A stretch of 35,542 bases of DNA from assembly GCA_964489425.1 (NCBI GenBank), contig CAZAYP010000060.1:1-35542 (forward strand), read 5' to 3'. The DNA comes from CAZAYP01 sp964489425 [NCBI: uncultured Verrucomicrobiota bacterium] (GTDB lineage Bacteria; Verrucomicrobiota; Kiritimatiellia; RZYC01). Position numbers and translations under genes: made by a program. Below are positions 24,015 through 32,459 of this stretch, in pieces (position 1 is the first letter of the stretch; each line of letters opens with the position of its first letter). Below the pieces are notes generated by a model. The model was not told where the DNA came from. It saw only the letters and a list, made by a program, of their open reading frames with translations, and ran no database searches.

Positions 24015-25400
24015 CTACAGTTGCGCGCCCGAGGTGGCCCGCGGCAGGTACTGGCCGGCGCCCTGTTCGCCCACGTACTGACCATTCTTGTACGCCAGCT
24101 TTCCGCGCAGGTACACGGCCTCGGGCTGGCCTTGCAGCTTGAAGCCCTCGTAGGCGCTGTAATCCACGTTGTGGAACTGGTTGCGGACAGAGATCTCGCC
24201 CGCGGCCTGCGGATCAAAAATCACCACATCCGCGTCGCCGCCAATGGCCAGGCTGCCTTTGCGCGGGTACAGGCCGAAGATTTTCGCCGGGGCCGTGGCC
24301 ACCAGGTCCACGAACCGGTTGAGGCTGATCCGCCCGGCGGCCACGCCGTAGGTGTAGAGCAGGTTGAGCCGGTCGCCCACCGAGGCGATGCCGTTGGGGA
24401 TCCTCGTGAAATCGCCGCGCCCCATATCCTTTTGCCCTTTAAAATTGAACGGGCAGTGGTCCGTGGCCACGACTTTTATATAGCCTTGGCGCAGGCCTTC
24501 CCACATCTTGTCCAAGTGGTCGGCTGGCCGCAGCGGCGGGGACATCACCCACTTGGCGCCCTCGAAGTTCGGCTTCAAATACAGGTCGCTCGACAAGAGC
24601 AGGTACTGCGGGCAGGTCTCCGCGATCACCGGGTACCCGCGCGCCGTGGCTGCCTTGACCTGTTCCAGCCCGTCCGCGCTGGACAGGTGCACGATGTAGA
24701 TGGGCTGGCCCGCGAACCGCGCCAACTGGATCGCCCGGCCCACGGCCTCTTCCTCGGCGATGGCCGGGTGCGATTCCCAATGGTATTGCGGCGTCAGCTT
24801 GCCCTCGGCGACAAACCGGGCGGTGAGCTGGCGGATCATATCGCCGTTCTCGGCGTGCACGGACACCATGCCCCCGTTGCGGCCCGCGGCCTGCAGCACG
24901 CCAATCAATTGGCCGTCGTCCACCTGGTACACGTTCTTGTATGCCATGAAACACTTGAACGAGGACACCCCCGCCTTGATGATCTCGGGGATCTCGGCGG
25001 CCACGGCGTCGCTGTACTCCGTGATGCACATGTGGAACCCATAATCCGCCACGGCCTTGGCCGCCTTCTCGCGCCAGGTGGCCAGCGCCTCGGCCAGCGG
25101 CCGGCCCTTGGGCGGCACGACAAAGTCGATGATCGTGGTCGTCCCGCCGCACAGCGCGGCGCGGGTCCCGGTGAAGAAGTCGTCCGCGCTCACCGTGCCC
25201 ATGAACGGCAGCGCAAAATGCGTGTGCACGTCCACGCCGCCGGGCAACAGGTACTTGCCGGCCGCGTCGACCACCTGGTCGCCGGGCTGGGCCGGCAGGT
25301 CCGGCCCGATCAGCGCGATGGTTTCGCCGTCCACGCGCACGTCGGCCTTGAACGTGTCGGCCGCGGTCACCACGGTCCCGCCCTTGATAATCATGCCCAT
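24015..25400 (-). CDS. Dihydropyrimidinase / D-hydantoinase
   Basis: A 461-aa protein, normal length; AGGAGA lies 6 nt before the start. All metal ligands are present: H59 and H61 (VDVHTH), carboxylated K149 (SSFKCFMAYK), H182 (VHAENGD), H238 (IYIVHLSS) and D314 (ATDHCPF). It is therefore expected to be a binuclear zinc cyclic amidohydrolase that opens dihydrouracil or dihydrothymine to the N-carbamoyl-beta-amino acid. It is the second gene after an N-carbamoyl-beta-alanine amidohydrolase-like gene (15-nt gap), and methylmalonate-semialdehyde dehydrogenase is divergent. That set fits the reductive pyrimidine route. Dihydropyrimidine dehydrogenase is not in the window. Confidence 0.95.
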   Translation of the reverse strand: MGMIIKGGTVVTAADTFKADVRVDGETIALIGPDLPAQPGDQVVDAAGKYLLPGGVDVHTHFALPFMGTVSADDFFTGTRAALCGGTTTIIDFVVPPKGRPLAEALATWREKAAKAVADYGFHMCITEYSDAVAAEIPEIIKAGVSSFKCFMAYKNVYQVDDGQLIGVLQAAGRNGGMVSVHAENGDMIRQLTARFVAEGKLTPQYHWESHPAIAEEEAVGRAIQLARFAGQPIYIVHLSSADGLEQVKAATARGYPVIAETCPQYLLLSSDLYLKPNFEGAKWVMSPPLRPADHLDKMWEGLRQGYIKVVATDHCPFNFKGQKDMGRGDFTRIPNGIASVGDRLNLLYTYGVAAGRISLNRFVDLVATAPAKIFGLYPRKGSLAIGGDADVVIFDPQAAGEISVRNQFHNVDYSAYEGFKLQGQPEAVYLRGKLAYKNGQYVGEQGAGQYLPRATSGAQL

Positions 25401-25415
25401 GTCAGGTCTCCTGGG

Positions 25416-26291
25416 TTACGGCAACAGCTTGGTCATGTCCTCGTAGGTTTCCGGCCGGCGGTCACGGTAGAACTGCCACTTGTCGCGGATTTCCTGGATC
25501 TGGTCGAGGTCGAGGTCCGCCACCACCAACTCGTCCCGGTCTTCGCTGCCCACGGACACCATCTCGCCGCGCGGGTTCACAAAATAACTGGTGCCGTAAA
25601 ACTTGCCGATGTTCCAGGGCTTTTCCACGCCCACGCGGTTGTTGCAGCCCATGAAGTAGCCGTTGGCCACCGCGTGCGCCGGCTGCTCCAGCTTCCACAG
25701 GTATTGGGAAATCCCGGTCACCGTGGCGGACGGATTGAACACGATCTCCGCCCCGTGCAGCCCCAGCAGGCGCGCCCCTTCGGGAAAATGGCGGTCATAG
25801 CAGATGTACACGCCCACGTTGGCGTAGCGCGTCGGGAACACGGGATACCCCAGGTTGCCGGGCTTGAAATAGTATTTTTCCCAGAACCCGCCGACCTGCG
25901 GAATGTGGTTCTTGCGATACTTGCCCAGGAAGCTCCCATCCGCGTCAATCACCGCCGCCGTGTTGTAATACACGCCGGTCATGGCCTCTTCGTACAAGGG
26001 CACCACCATCACCATCCCGTACTTGGCCGCGTATTCCCGCAGCAAGGTCACCGTGGGCCCGTCGGGAACCTTCTCGGCCGTGCGGAACCACTTCGGGTCC
26101 TGGGCCGGGCAGAAGTACGGCGTGTTGAAAATCTCCTGCAACCCGAGGATTTGTACGCCTTGCTTGCCGGCCTGCTCGATCATCGGCAGGTGCTTGCGGA
26201 GCATCGCGTCCTTGATTTGGTCCATGGACCCCTCGCCCTCGTGCATCGGCAGGCCACACTGGATCAGACCGCATTTCACCATCCGCGCCAT
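25416..26291 (-). CDS. N-carbamoyl-beta-alanine amidohydrolase-like (nitrilase superfamily, beta-ureidopropionase)
   Basis: A 291-aa protein. Start 26291 lies 6 nt after AAGGAG; two other ATGs within 9 nt are possible. The nitrilase triad is complete: E53 (LGLQEIF), K127 (KYRKNHIP) and C164 (VGVYICYDRHFPEG). The HIPQVGGFWEKYYF and WNIGKFYGTSYFVNPRGE segments fit beta-ureidopropionase and its relatives, which release CO2 and NH3 from N-carbamoyl-beta-amino acids. It is the first gene of the two-gene unit with dihydropyrimidinase and supplies the next step of the pathway. The AT-rich gap to the divergent dehydrogenase gene probably holds both promoters. Confidence 0.92.
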   Translation of the reverse strand: MARMVKCGLIQCGLPMHEGEGSMDQIKDAMLRKHLPMIEQAGKQGVQILGLQEIFNTPYFCPAQDPKWFRTAEKVPDGPTVTLLREYAAKYGMVMVVPLYEEAMTGVYYNTAAVIDADGSFLGKYRKNHIPQVGGFWEKYYFKPGNLGYPVFPTRYANVGVYICYDRHFPEGARLLGLHGAEIVFNPSATVTGISQYLWKLEQPAHAVANGYFMGCNNRVGVEKPWNIGKFYGTSYFVNPRGEMVSVGSEDRDELVVADLDLDQIQEIRDKWQFYRDRRPETYEDMTKLLP

Positions 26292-26383
26292 CGCCATCTC
26301 CTTGGTTGGAACGCCCCCGCGGCCCCGGCCAAGCCGGGCATCGGGGCGCATTTTCTATTGCATCGGACTATCGAGATTTGCTA

Positions 26384-26406
26384 GATAAAAGTAAAGATAT
26401 TTTATC
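26384..26406. promoter_or_regulatory. AT-rich inverted repeat in the divergent promoter region
   Basis: GATAAAA (26384-26390) and TTTTATC (26400-26406) are perfect 7-nt arms around a 9-nt centre. It is the only AT-rich stretch between the pyrimidine operon and the divergent dehydrogenase gene. It may be an operator for a shared regulator. Confidence 0.45.
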
Positions 26407-26443
26407 CTGCGTTCAACAGGGATCAAACAAAAGGCGGAACCCA

Positions 26444-27901
26444 ATGAAATATGGCGATCTTGGCAACTTTATCGGCGGACACTGCTCCAACCCCGCCGGG
26501 CCGCGCGCCCAGTGCGTCAGCCCCGTGGACGGCACGGTCCTCTCCTCGTATCCCCAATCCGATGCCGCCGAGTTGGACCGGGCGGTTAAAGCCGCCCAGG
26601 CTGCGGCCCCAGCCTGGGCCGGGCGCACCATCAAGGATCGCGCCGCCATTTTCTACAAATATTATAACCTGCTCGCCGCCCGCGTGGATGATATTGCCGG
26701 CCTCATGCACGAGGAAATGGGCAAGGATCTCGGCGATGCCAAGGCCGAGGTGGCCAAGAGCCTTGAGCTGACCGAGTTCGCCTGCTCCATGCCGCAAATT
26801 GCCACCGGCGACAGCGAAGAAGTCAGCCGCGGCGTGGTCTGCCGGATCGACCACGTGCCCATGGGCGTGGGCGCCTCGATCGCCCCGTTCAACTTCCCCC
26901 ACATGGTGGCGCATTGGACCATTCCCAACGCCCTGGTCCTTGGCAACACCATGATCCTCAAACCGTCACGCGAGGCGCCCCTGACGGCCCTGACCATGGC
27001 CCGCATGCTCAAGGACGCCGGGTTGCCCGACGGCGCGCTCAACGTCGTGCTCGGCGGCCGCGAGATCGTGACCGGTATTTGCGAGCACCCCAACATCCAG
27101 GCGGTCTCGTTTGTCGGGTCCACCAAGGTCGCGCAGATGGTGTACGCGACGTGCGCCGCCCGCGGCAAACGCGCCCTGGCCCTGGGCAGCGCCAACAACC
27201 ACCTCGTCCTGTTGCCCGACGCCCACCCGGACAACGCGGCCGCCAACATCGCCGCCTCGTACCTCGGGTGCGCCGGCCAGCGCTGCATGTCCGCCTGCGT
27301 GCTCGTGGCCGTGGGCGACGCGGACGCCGTCATCACCCGCCTGGTGGAAGAGTCCAAGAAGTTCGTGCCGGGCGTGAACATGAGCGCCATCGTCAATGAA
27401 GAGGCCAAGAAGAGCATCACCGGCTTCATCGACCGCGCGGTGAAAGATGGCTGCAAGCTCCTGCTCGATGGGCGGCAGGCCAAGGCGCCCGCCGGCATGG
27501 AAAAAGGGAACTATCTCGGCCCGACCATCGTGGACAACGCGAAACCGGACATGGAGATCGCCCGCGAGGAAAACTTTGGCCCGGTGCTCACCATCCTGCG
27601 CGTCAAAACGCTCGACGATGCCATTGCCCTGGCCAACACCTCCCCCTACGGTAACGGCGCTTCCATCTTTACCCAAAGCGGCCGGGCCGCGGAAATCTTC
27701 TGCAACCGGATCGAGGCCGGCATGGTCGGCGTCAATGTCGGTGTGCCCGTGCCGCGCGAGCCGTTCTCGTTTGGCGGGTGGAAAGCCTCGATTTTCGGCG
27801 TGGGCGATGTCACCGGCAAAAGCTCCATCGGGTTCTGGACCAAGCTGAAAAAAATCTCGGTCAAATGGAATCCCGACAAGCCGGTAAACTGGATGGCATG
27901 A
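26444..27901 (+). CDS. Methylmalonate-semialdehyde dehydrogenase (acylating), MmsA/IolA type
   Basis: A 485-aa protein; an SD (AAGGCGG) lies shortly upstream of the start. CoA-acylating aldehyde dehydrogenase: APFNFPHMVAHWTIPNALVLGNTMILKPS, FVGSTKVAQMVY, catalytic C281 in GCAGQRCMSA, EENFGPVL and FSFGGWKASIFG. These are the MMSDH signatures. The enzyme converts methylmalonate or malonate semialdehyde to propionyl- or acetyl-CoA. This is the natural sink for the beta-alanine and beta-aminoisobutyrate made by the divergent pyrimidine genes, after an aminotransferase not seen here. Oddity: the usual LGGAKNH reads LGSANNH. A hairpin terminator follows at 27933. Confidence 0.93.
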   Translation: MKYGDLGNFIGGHCSNPAGPRAQCVSPVDGTVLSSYPQSDAAELDRAVKAAQAAAPAWAGRTIKDRAAIFYKYYNLLAARVDDIAGLMHEEMGKDLGDAKAEVAKSLELTEFACSMPQIATGDSEEVSRGVVCRIDHVPMGVGASIAPFNFPHMVAHWTIPNALVLGNTMILKPSREAPLTALTMARMLKDAGLPDGALNVVLGGREIVTGICEHPNIQAVSFVGSTKVAQMVYATCAARGKRALALGSANNHLVLLPDAHPDNAAANIAASYLGCAGQRCMSACVLVAVGDADAVITRLVEESKKFVPGVNMSAIVNEEAKKSITGFIDRAVKDGCKLLLDGRQAKAPAGMEKGNYLGPTIVDNAKPDMEIAREENFGPVLTILRVKTLDDAIALANTSPYGNGASIFTQSGRAAEIFCNRIEAGMVGVNVGVPVPREPFSFGGWKASIFGVGDVTGKSSIGFWTKLKKISVKWNPDKPVNWMA

Positions 27902-27932
27902 CCGCCGCTTGGGTTATGGTCAAAGTTGTAGC

Positions 27933-27956
27933 CGCGGCGCTGTGCCGCCGCGTTTT
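27933..27956 (+). terminator. Intrinsic terminator after the dehydrogenase gene
   Basis: CGCGGCG (27933-27939), a 6-nt loop, CGCCGCG (27946-27952) and TTTT (27953-27956). A 7-bp perfect GC stem lies 32 nt after the stop codon. Confidence 0.7.
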
Positions 27957-27999
27957 CTGACGGTTTGTGTGGGTTAACAACAGTAAAGGGATCTTGATC

Positions 28000-29088
28000 A
28001 TGAAGCTAAAAATAGTCGGTAGCCTGTTGCTGAGTGTGTTATGCGCCGGAACGTTGCTGGCGCAGGACGTTGTCCAGCCCATGTCCCTGCCCCCGGCCCC
28101 GCCGGAGGGCCTGAACGCCGCTGCCACCAGCGCGCCCGCGGAGCCAGCGCCCGCCGCGGTCCCCGAGGCCGCCGCCGCGGCCGCGCCCCAGTCCCGCCCG
28201 CGGATTGCCTGCGATCAGGCCACCTACAACTTCGGTACCGTGGACGAGTCCCGGGACATCACGCATGACTTCGTCATCAAGAATACCGGCGACTTGACCC
28301 TGGAAATCGCCAGCGCCCGGCCGGCCTGCGGCTGCACCGTGGCCAACATCTCGCGCAACTCCGTGCCGCCCGGCGAAACCGCCACCATCCAGTCCCGCCT
28401 CAGCCTGCGCGGCCGCCTCGGGCCAACCCGCAAGAACATCACGGTCGCGTCCAACGATCCTGACCAGCCGCAATTCATCCTCTGGCTCGAAGGCACCGTG
28501 GAGAAACCCATCGTGGTCGAGCCGGACCGCCTCTACCTGGGCCGCCTGGAAGCCAACCAGGCCGAAACCCGCACTGTCACGGTCAGCAGCCCCAATCAAC
28601 CCCTGTTCCTGACCGGCCTGACCTCCACCGCGCCGTTCGTGGAAGCGCAGATGAAAACCCTGGAAGACGGCAAGCGCTACGAGATCACCATCACCACCAA
28701 ACCCCCGCTGCCGTTCGGCGTTTCGCAGGCCAACGTGCAAGCCTTTGATACCAATACCGCCAAAACCGTGGATATCCCGGTCACCTTCGCCATCGAGGGC
28801 CCGCTGGTCGTGGCGCCCCAGGAACTGATTTTGCCGGCCGAGAGCGCGGCCCCCATCATTCGCTACGTCATCATCCGCCCCGGCACGGTCAGCCAGTTCA
28901 AGATCACCAAGCTTATCGCCCCCCGGCCGGACATCCAAACCCAGGTGACGCCGCTGGGTGACAACGGCTACCGCATCGAGATCAGCAACATCACCGCCCT
29001 CGCGGAGTTGAACGGCCAGGAAATGGTGATCGAGACCGATGCCCCGGGCATGGAGCCCATCAAGATCCCGTTCAAGCTGATGCCCTGA
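28000..29088 (+). CDS. Exported DUF1573 protein
   Basis: A 362-aa protein. The start at 28000 follows AAAGGGA; the in-frame ATG 33 nt earlier lacks support. Signal peptide MKLKIVGSLLLSVLCAGTLL ending LAQ. A proline/alanine linker (about 25-65) leads to a DUF1573 beta-sandwich (about 66-175) with YNFGTVDESRDITHDF, a C-G-C-T motif in ARPACGCTVANI and PGETATIQ. Two further Ig-like stretches follow. DUF1573 proteins are extracytoplasmic and of unknown function, common in Bacteroidetes and PVC bacteria. It is the first gene of a set with a rhodanese and a MauE/DoxX membrane protein, a thiol/redox context. Confidence 0.88.
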   Translation: MKLKIVGSLLLSVLCAGTLLAQDVVQPMSLPPAPPEGLNAAATSAPAEPAPAAVPEAAAAAAPQSRPRIACDQATYNFGTVDESRDITHDFVIKNTGDLTLEIASARPACGCTVANISRNSVPPGETATIQSRLSLRGRLGPTRKNITVASNDPDQPQFILWLEGTVEKPIVVEPDRLYLGRLEANQAETRTVTVSSPNQPLFLTGLTSTAPFVEAQMKTLEDGKRYEITITTKPPLPFGVSQANVQAFDTNTAKTVDIPVTFAIEGPLVVAPQELILPAESAAPIIRYVIIRPGTVSQFKITKLIAPRPDIQTQVTPLGDNGYRIEISNITALAELNGQEMVIETDAPGMEPIKIPFKLMP

Positions 29089-29101
29089 TCCCCGCCCCGG
29101 C

Positions 29102-29617
29102 ATGGTTCACAGCATCTCATGGCGGCCGTTGTTCGGGCTGGCGGTCCGCATGGGTACGCTTGTGGTCGTGGCGGCAGCGGTCGCTGCGCTGGCCAACCTG
29201 GTTTCTCCGCGCCGCATCGCCTGGGTTGAAGATTGGGGCCACTACGCCGAGGCCCTGGCCCGCGAACAAGGCATCGCGCTGTTGCCCCTGCGCCAGCTCC
29301 AGGCCCAACTGGCCGCGGGTAGCGTCATCGTGCTCGATGCCCGCCCCACCTCGGACTACGATGCCGGCCACATCGCCGGCGCCATGTCCCTGCCTTACGA
29401 CGAGCGCGATGTCTATTTCGGCCAGTTGGCTCCGTTGTTCACTCCGGCCCAACCGCTGGTCACGTATTGCTCCGGCAACGCATGCGACGACGCCTTGCTG
29501 CTGGCCGCGTTCCTGCGCCAGCAAGGACTCACCAACGTATGGCTGTTCGCTGGCGGCTGGGAAGAGTGGATCCAAATTGTTACCACCAACGCGCCGGTTG
29601 GAGGCAAAGGCCCATGA
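29102..29617 (+). CDS. Membrane-anchored rhodanese-domain protein
   Basis: A 171-aa protein. An N-terminal membrane helix (about 16-34, VRMGTLVVVAAAVAALANLV) is followed by a rhodanese domain (about 70-165): VIVLDARPTSDYDAGHIAGA, then the active-site loop with Cys in VTYCSGNACDD, and LFAGGWEEW. Rhodaneses move sulfane sulfur or act as thiol sensors; the domain should face the periplasm if the helix is an uncleaved signal anchor. It starts 13 nt after the DUF1573 gene with no evident SD, so coupled translation is likely. Confidence 0.88.
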   Translation: MVHSISWRPLFGLAVRMGTLVVVAAAVAALANLVSPRRIAWVEDWGHYAEALAREQGIALLPLRQLQAQLAAGSVIVLDARPTSDYDAGHIAGAMSLPYDERDVYFGQLAPLFTPAQPLVTYCSGNACDDALLLAAFLRQQGLTNVWLFAGGWEEWIQIVTTNAPVGGKGP

Positions 29618-29650
29618 CCTGGCGCATTACGGCTGGGATTGCATCGCGTC

Positions 29651-29746
29651 AGAGTTCCGCCTTTAGGCGGAAGCTCTGGCCGGGCTTTAGCCCGCAGCCA
29701 GAATCGCGTCCTGAAGGACGCGCGGAACTTCCGGCTGAAGCCGGGA
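29651..29746. repeat. Block of four small hairpins with TTTA and TGAA loops
   Basis: Four consecutive inverted repeats: TTCCGCC-TTTA-GGCGGAA (29655-29672), CGGGC-TTTA-GCCCG (29681-29694), CGCGTCC-TGAA-GGACGCG (29705-29722) and CCGGC-TGAA-GCCGG (29731-29744). The first two loops are TTTA, the last two TGAA. The block fills much of the 307-nt gap between the rhodanese and MauE genes and has the look of a dispersed REP-like intergenic element. Confidence 0.8.
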
Positions 29747-29835
29747 CTCTTACCCGGCCCCAGAACCGACACGGGCGGCTCCGTCCGATTACACATTCTT
29801 GGGAGCCACTCGAAATAGTGAGGAATCTTTCAAAA

Positions 29836-29863
29836 TTCTCTGCGTCCCTGCGTCTCTGCGGGA
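29836..29863. repeat. CTCTGCGT-type short tandem motif
   Basis: The stretch reads CTCTGCGTCC then CTGCGTCT then CTGCGG, three imperfect copies of an 8-nt unit ahead of the MauE gene. It resembles a dispersed intergenic repeat known to me from several GC-rich bacterial genomes; function unknown. Confidence 0.5.
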
Positions 29864-29924
29864 ACATCCGGGTTTCTGACCAGCAGGCCAACTTCGGCCC
29901 TGTTATGCGTCGTGAGGCTGCTGC

Positions 29925-30398
29925 ATGAGCGCCAGGTGGCAACAGATCCTGGCATGCGCCGCGATCGCCGCCCGCTGGGTCATGGGCCTGATCTTCATCG
30001 GCGCCAGCCTGTCCAAGATCGCCCATCCGCACGATTTTGCCGTGGCCGTGTTTCGCTACGATCTTGCGCCTTACGCCGCCATCAACCTGCTGGCCATCTT
30101 CATGCCGTGGCTGGAAATGACGACCGGCATCGTGTTGCTGGCTTGGCCGCGCATGCGTGCCGCGGCGGCAACCATCATGATTGGCATGCTGACCATGTTC
30201 ACCGCGGCCATCATCATCAGCATGATCCGCGGCCTGGACGTTGCTTGCGGATGTTTCTCCGTGGATAGCGCCGTCGGCCACATCAGTTGGCTGAGCCTCC
30301 TGCGCAATACAACATTCATCCTGTTGTCTGCGCTGGCCTTTTGGCATGCTTGGACCGCATCCGCCCGCACCTGTAGCTCAATTGGACAGAGCTCCTGA
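29925..30398 (+). CDS. MauE/DoxX family redox-associated membrane protein, ending inside a tRNA gene
   Basis: A 157-aa protein; GTGAGG lies upstream of the ATG. Four hydrophobic segments are visible (about 12-28, 46-66, 78-98, 120-140). GLIFIGASLSKIAHPHDFA is the MauE/DoxX N-terminal signature and the paired cysteines VACGCFSVDS between TM3 and TM4 are typical of MauE-like proteins, which supply reducing or oxidising power to periplasmic targets. The set DUF1573-rhodanese-MauE supports a thiol-redox role. The last 10 or so codons (RTCSSIGQSS) and the TGA lie within the tRNA-Arg gene, so the native C-terminus may have been replaced. Confidence 0.85.
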   Translation: MSARWQQILACAAIAARWVMGLIFIGASLSKIAHPHDFAVAVFRYDLAPYAAINLLAIFMPWLEMTTGIVLLAWPRMRAAAATIMIGMLTMFTAAIIISMIRGLDVACGCFSVDSAVGHISWLSLLRNTTFILLSALAFWHAWTASARTCSSIGQSS

Positions 30399-30443
30399 CT
30401 TCGGATCAGGAGGTTGCAGGTTCGAGCCCTGCCAGGTGCGCCA
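30367..30443 (+). tRNA. tRNA-Arg (anticodon TCG), CCA encoded
   Basis: Acceptor GCACCTG (30367-30373) pairs with CAGGTGC (30433-30439), followed by G and the encoded CCA (30441-30443). D-arm GCTC/GAGC, anticodon stem CCTGA/TCAGG with loop CTTCGGA giving anticodon TCG (reads CGA, Arg), T-arm GCAGG-TTCGAGC-CCTGC. The first 32 nt overlap the MauE-like coding sequence. A nine-T run at 30467-30475 after the short palindrome TTGCGCAA may end transcription. Confidence 0.96.
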
Positions 30444-30678
30444 TTCATCGTCAAGTGGTTGCGCAATTTTTTTTTACCCCCGTATCAATGGGTCAAAAAC
30501 GGTTGGTTCTACAACTTTTCTCCGGCTTCATTGCCAGAAAGGGATTGCAGTCGACCGCCTTGCTCGGGCTGCGGTGGGAGTATGACTAACAAGATTCAAA
30601 GCACAAGCCGCCACACCGGCCGATTCCGACCGGCTCGTGTCTCGGCCCATGCCTGCAGAGTTGAATCGATTAAGACGA

Positions 30679-31632
30679 TTATGGGTCGCGTGACCCACTA
30701 GCGAAGGCGTACAGACGATCGGCAAGATCTTTGATGAGTTTGACATGCGTGATAATCTTACGCCAGCGGACGGGAATACCCTCGCAACCGTAATAAGCGC
30801 CTGCCAACTGGCCATACACGGCGCCCGTGGTATCAGCATCATCGCCTAGGTTGACGGCCAGCAAAGCGCCGGACTCGAAATCAGTGGCCTTGTAAAAAGC
30901 CCATAGCGCAGCTTCCAGAGAGTTTACGACATAACCGCTACCCCGGATCGCTGGCGGTTTCTTCAGCTTGAATGATCCTTGGGCAATAGCCGTGATTTCG
31001 GGCGCCAACGCATGTTTTTGCCTATATCCGGGAATGGGGCTGTATCCTGCGGATAATAGCTCATCCTTGCTGGCGCCCCTGACCGCGCCGGCGATCAAAC
31101 CGCCCAGATAACGGCAGGCGTCTACACAGGTCGGTGCTCCATGCGTGGTGCGGGAACTCTCGCCTGCGCGCTCGATAGCTTGCGCCGGGTCCGTGGCAAA
31201 AAAGAGCGGCACCGGAGCAAGCCGCATGATCGATCCATTGCCGGCTGAGCGCGGATCCGTCGACCCGCAGTACGGCCGATGGGTCTGTTCGAAAAGTTCA
31301 AGGGCGGTCCGGGTCGCATTGCCGATATCGAAACAGCGGCCGGTGCTGCTCAGGTGGCCCTGACGATACCAGCGGACATAGCGCGCCAACTGGTCCACAG
31401 GATCAAACGCCCGTTTCTCAACCAGGCTCTCCGCCAAGCACAGGGCCATGGACGTGTCATCGGTCCACTGGCCGGTTTTTAACGCGAACGGTCCGCCCCC
31501 GATAATGTCGGCAAGGGGCTTGAATGATCCCGGCGCCTTGAACTCGACCGCCGTTCCCAGCGCATCGCCGGCGGCCAGGCCCATAAGCGCGCCGCGGTAA
31601 TTCTCCTCCTTCAGGTTGGTAAGCGCTGGCAT
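30679..31632 (-). CDS. ADP-ribosylglycohydrolase (DraG/ARH family)
   Basis: A 317-aa protein. Binuclear Mg site residues are intact: GDALG (22-26), T57-D58-D59-T60 in [15 protein letters not shown] (132-137) and the C-terminal G263-D-D265-A-D267-T motif. The family removes ADP-ribose from proteins or nucleic acids or hydrolyses free ADP-ribosyl compounds. It is the last gene of a minus-strand operon; its start lies 22 nt inside the preceding nuclease gene. No ADP-ribosyltransferase is recognisable in the window, so its substrate may come from the unidentified first gene or from outside. A hairpin TGGGTC-GCGT-GACCCA lies in its last codons (30682-30697). Confidence 0.93.
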   Translation of the reverse strand: MPALTNLKEENYRGALMGLAAGDALGTAVEFKAPGSFKPLADIIGGGPFALKTGQWTDDTSMALCLAESLVEKRAFDPVDQLARYVRWYRQGHLSSTGRCFDIGNATRTALELFEQTHRPYCGSTDPRSAGNGSIMRLAPVPLFFATDPAQAIERAGESSRTTHGAPTCVDACRYLGGLIAGAVRGASKDELLSAGYSPIPGYRQKHALAPEITAIAQGSFKLKKPPAIRGSGYVVNSLEAALWAFYKATDFESGALLAVNLGDDADTTGAVYGQLAGAYYGCEGIPVRWRKIITHVKLIKDLADRLYAFASGSRDP

Positions 31633-32459
31633 GTTGCCTTGGAAATCTTCGGCATCGAGTTTCCTGCGTCAACTTTGCCAACCCGAACGGAAACGCACCT
31701 CAACGGATAACCCGACCCTTCCAAGAGATCGATAAATGCACGGATTGCTGGCCAGGCATCTTTGGGAGTCTGATTCGGTCTGCGTCGGGTTTCTTGGCAG
31801 GTAACTGTTTCCCAATAGCTGGCCGGTGCCATCACAACCATCGGGATGGGCGTGTCTTGGCCCGGTATTGTGAGTCCGTTCCCGGCCCAGGCGACAGACA
31901 GGTGGCTTTTAGGATCAGCAAAATTCTTTCTGACTGCAATGGCATAAGCGGCGGCTTCCATGATGGCGGCTATGAATTTTTGGCTTGGCTCTGTTTTGGC
32001 CTCGATCACCACGAGGTGGCCGCCCTTTGTTGCGCCGAGCATGTCGATTTCGCCCCAGCCCTTATCCGCGTTGGTGTCTTTTGTAAGCCACTGATACGAG
32101 ACGATTCGCTCAAACGGATTTGAGGCGCTATCTGGTTGATCCCACTTGACCGTTTGATTCCAAGCTTCGTAACAAGCGCGCTCAAAATGTTTCTCGTTAA
32201 ACAGGCGTTTTGATTTACCCTTGTTCAGTGCTTCTATCCCAGCACTGTTCCTTATTAAATCTTGAGGGGAGCGACGCTTGCTTATTCGTCTCAGCGGGGC
32301 ATCTTCATAGGTTTTCTTGATCAATTGGTTGAACAACCGCGGGGATGCAAGCTGCTCGGCCTGCTGGCGCATAAAGCGCAATTGCACGAACCTTTTTTGC
32401 TCTTGGAACCCGGTGGCGGCCGTCATCACGTTCATTTCCCCTTTGGCTGCAGATGTCAT
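31611..32459 (-). CDS. Putative PD-(D/E)XK endonuclease
   Basis: A 282-aa protein. The nuclease core reads GWG-E137-I-D139[14 protein letters not shown]153-A-K155, the canonical D-x(n)-E-x-K arrangement of PD-(D/E)XK enzymes, preceded by a basic helical N-terminal part ([35 protein letters not shown]). The exact subfamily is not recognised. Its ATG overlaps the upstream beta-CASP stop as ATGA and its stop overlaps the ADP-ribosylglycohydrolase start by 22 nt, so all are translated together. It may cut DNA or RNA. Internal starts at residues 9 and 12 follow AAAGGGG and cannot be excluded. Confidence 0.75.
   Translation of the reverse strand: MTSAAKGEMNVMTAATGFQEQKRFVQLRFMRQQAEQLASPRLFNQLIKKTYEDAPLRRISKRRSPQDLIRNSAGIEALNKGKSKRLFNEKHFERACYEAWNQTVKWDQPDSASNPFERIVSYQWLTKDTNADKGWGEIDMLGATKGGHLVVIEAKTEPSQKFIAAIMEAAAYAIAVRKNFADPKSHLSVAWAGNGLTIPGQDTPIPMVVMAPASYWETVTCQETRRRPNQTPKDAWPAIRAFIDLLEGSGYPLRCVSVRVGKVDAGNSMPKISKATCQRLPT

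Noticed and set aside
24021-26384. 787-codon plus-strand frame
   Set aside because: It is antisense to the dihydropyrimidinase and nitrilase genes, both of which have complete catalytic residues.
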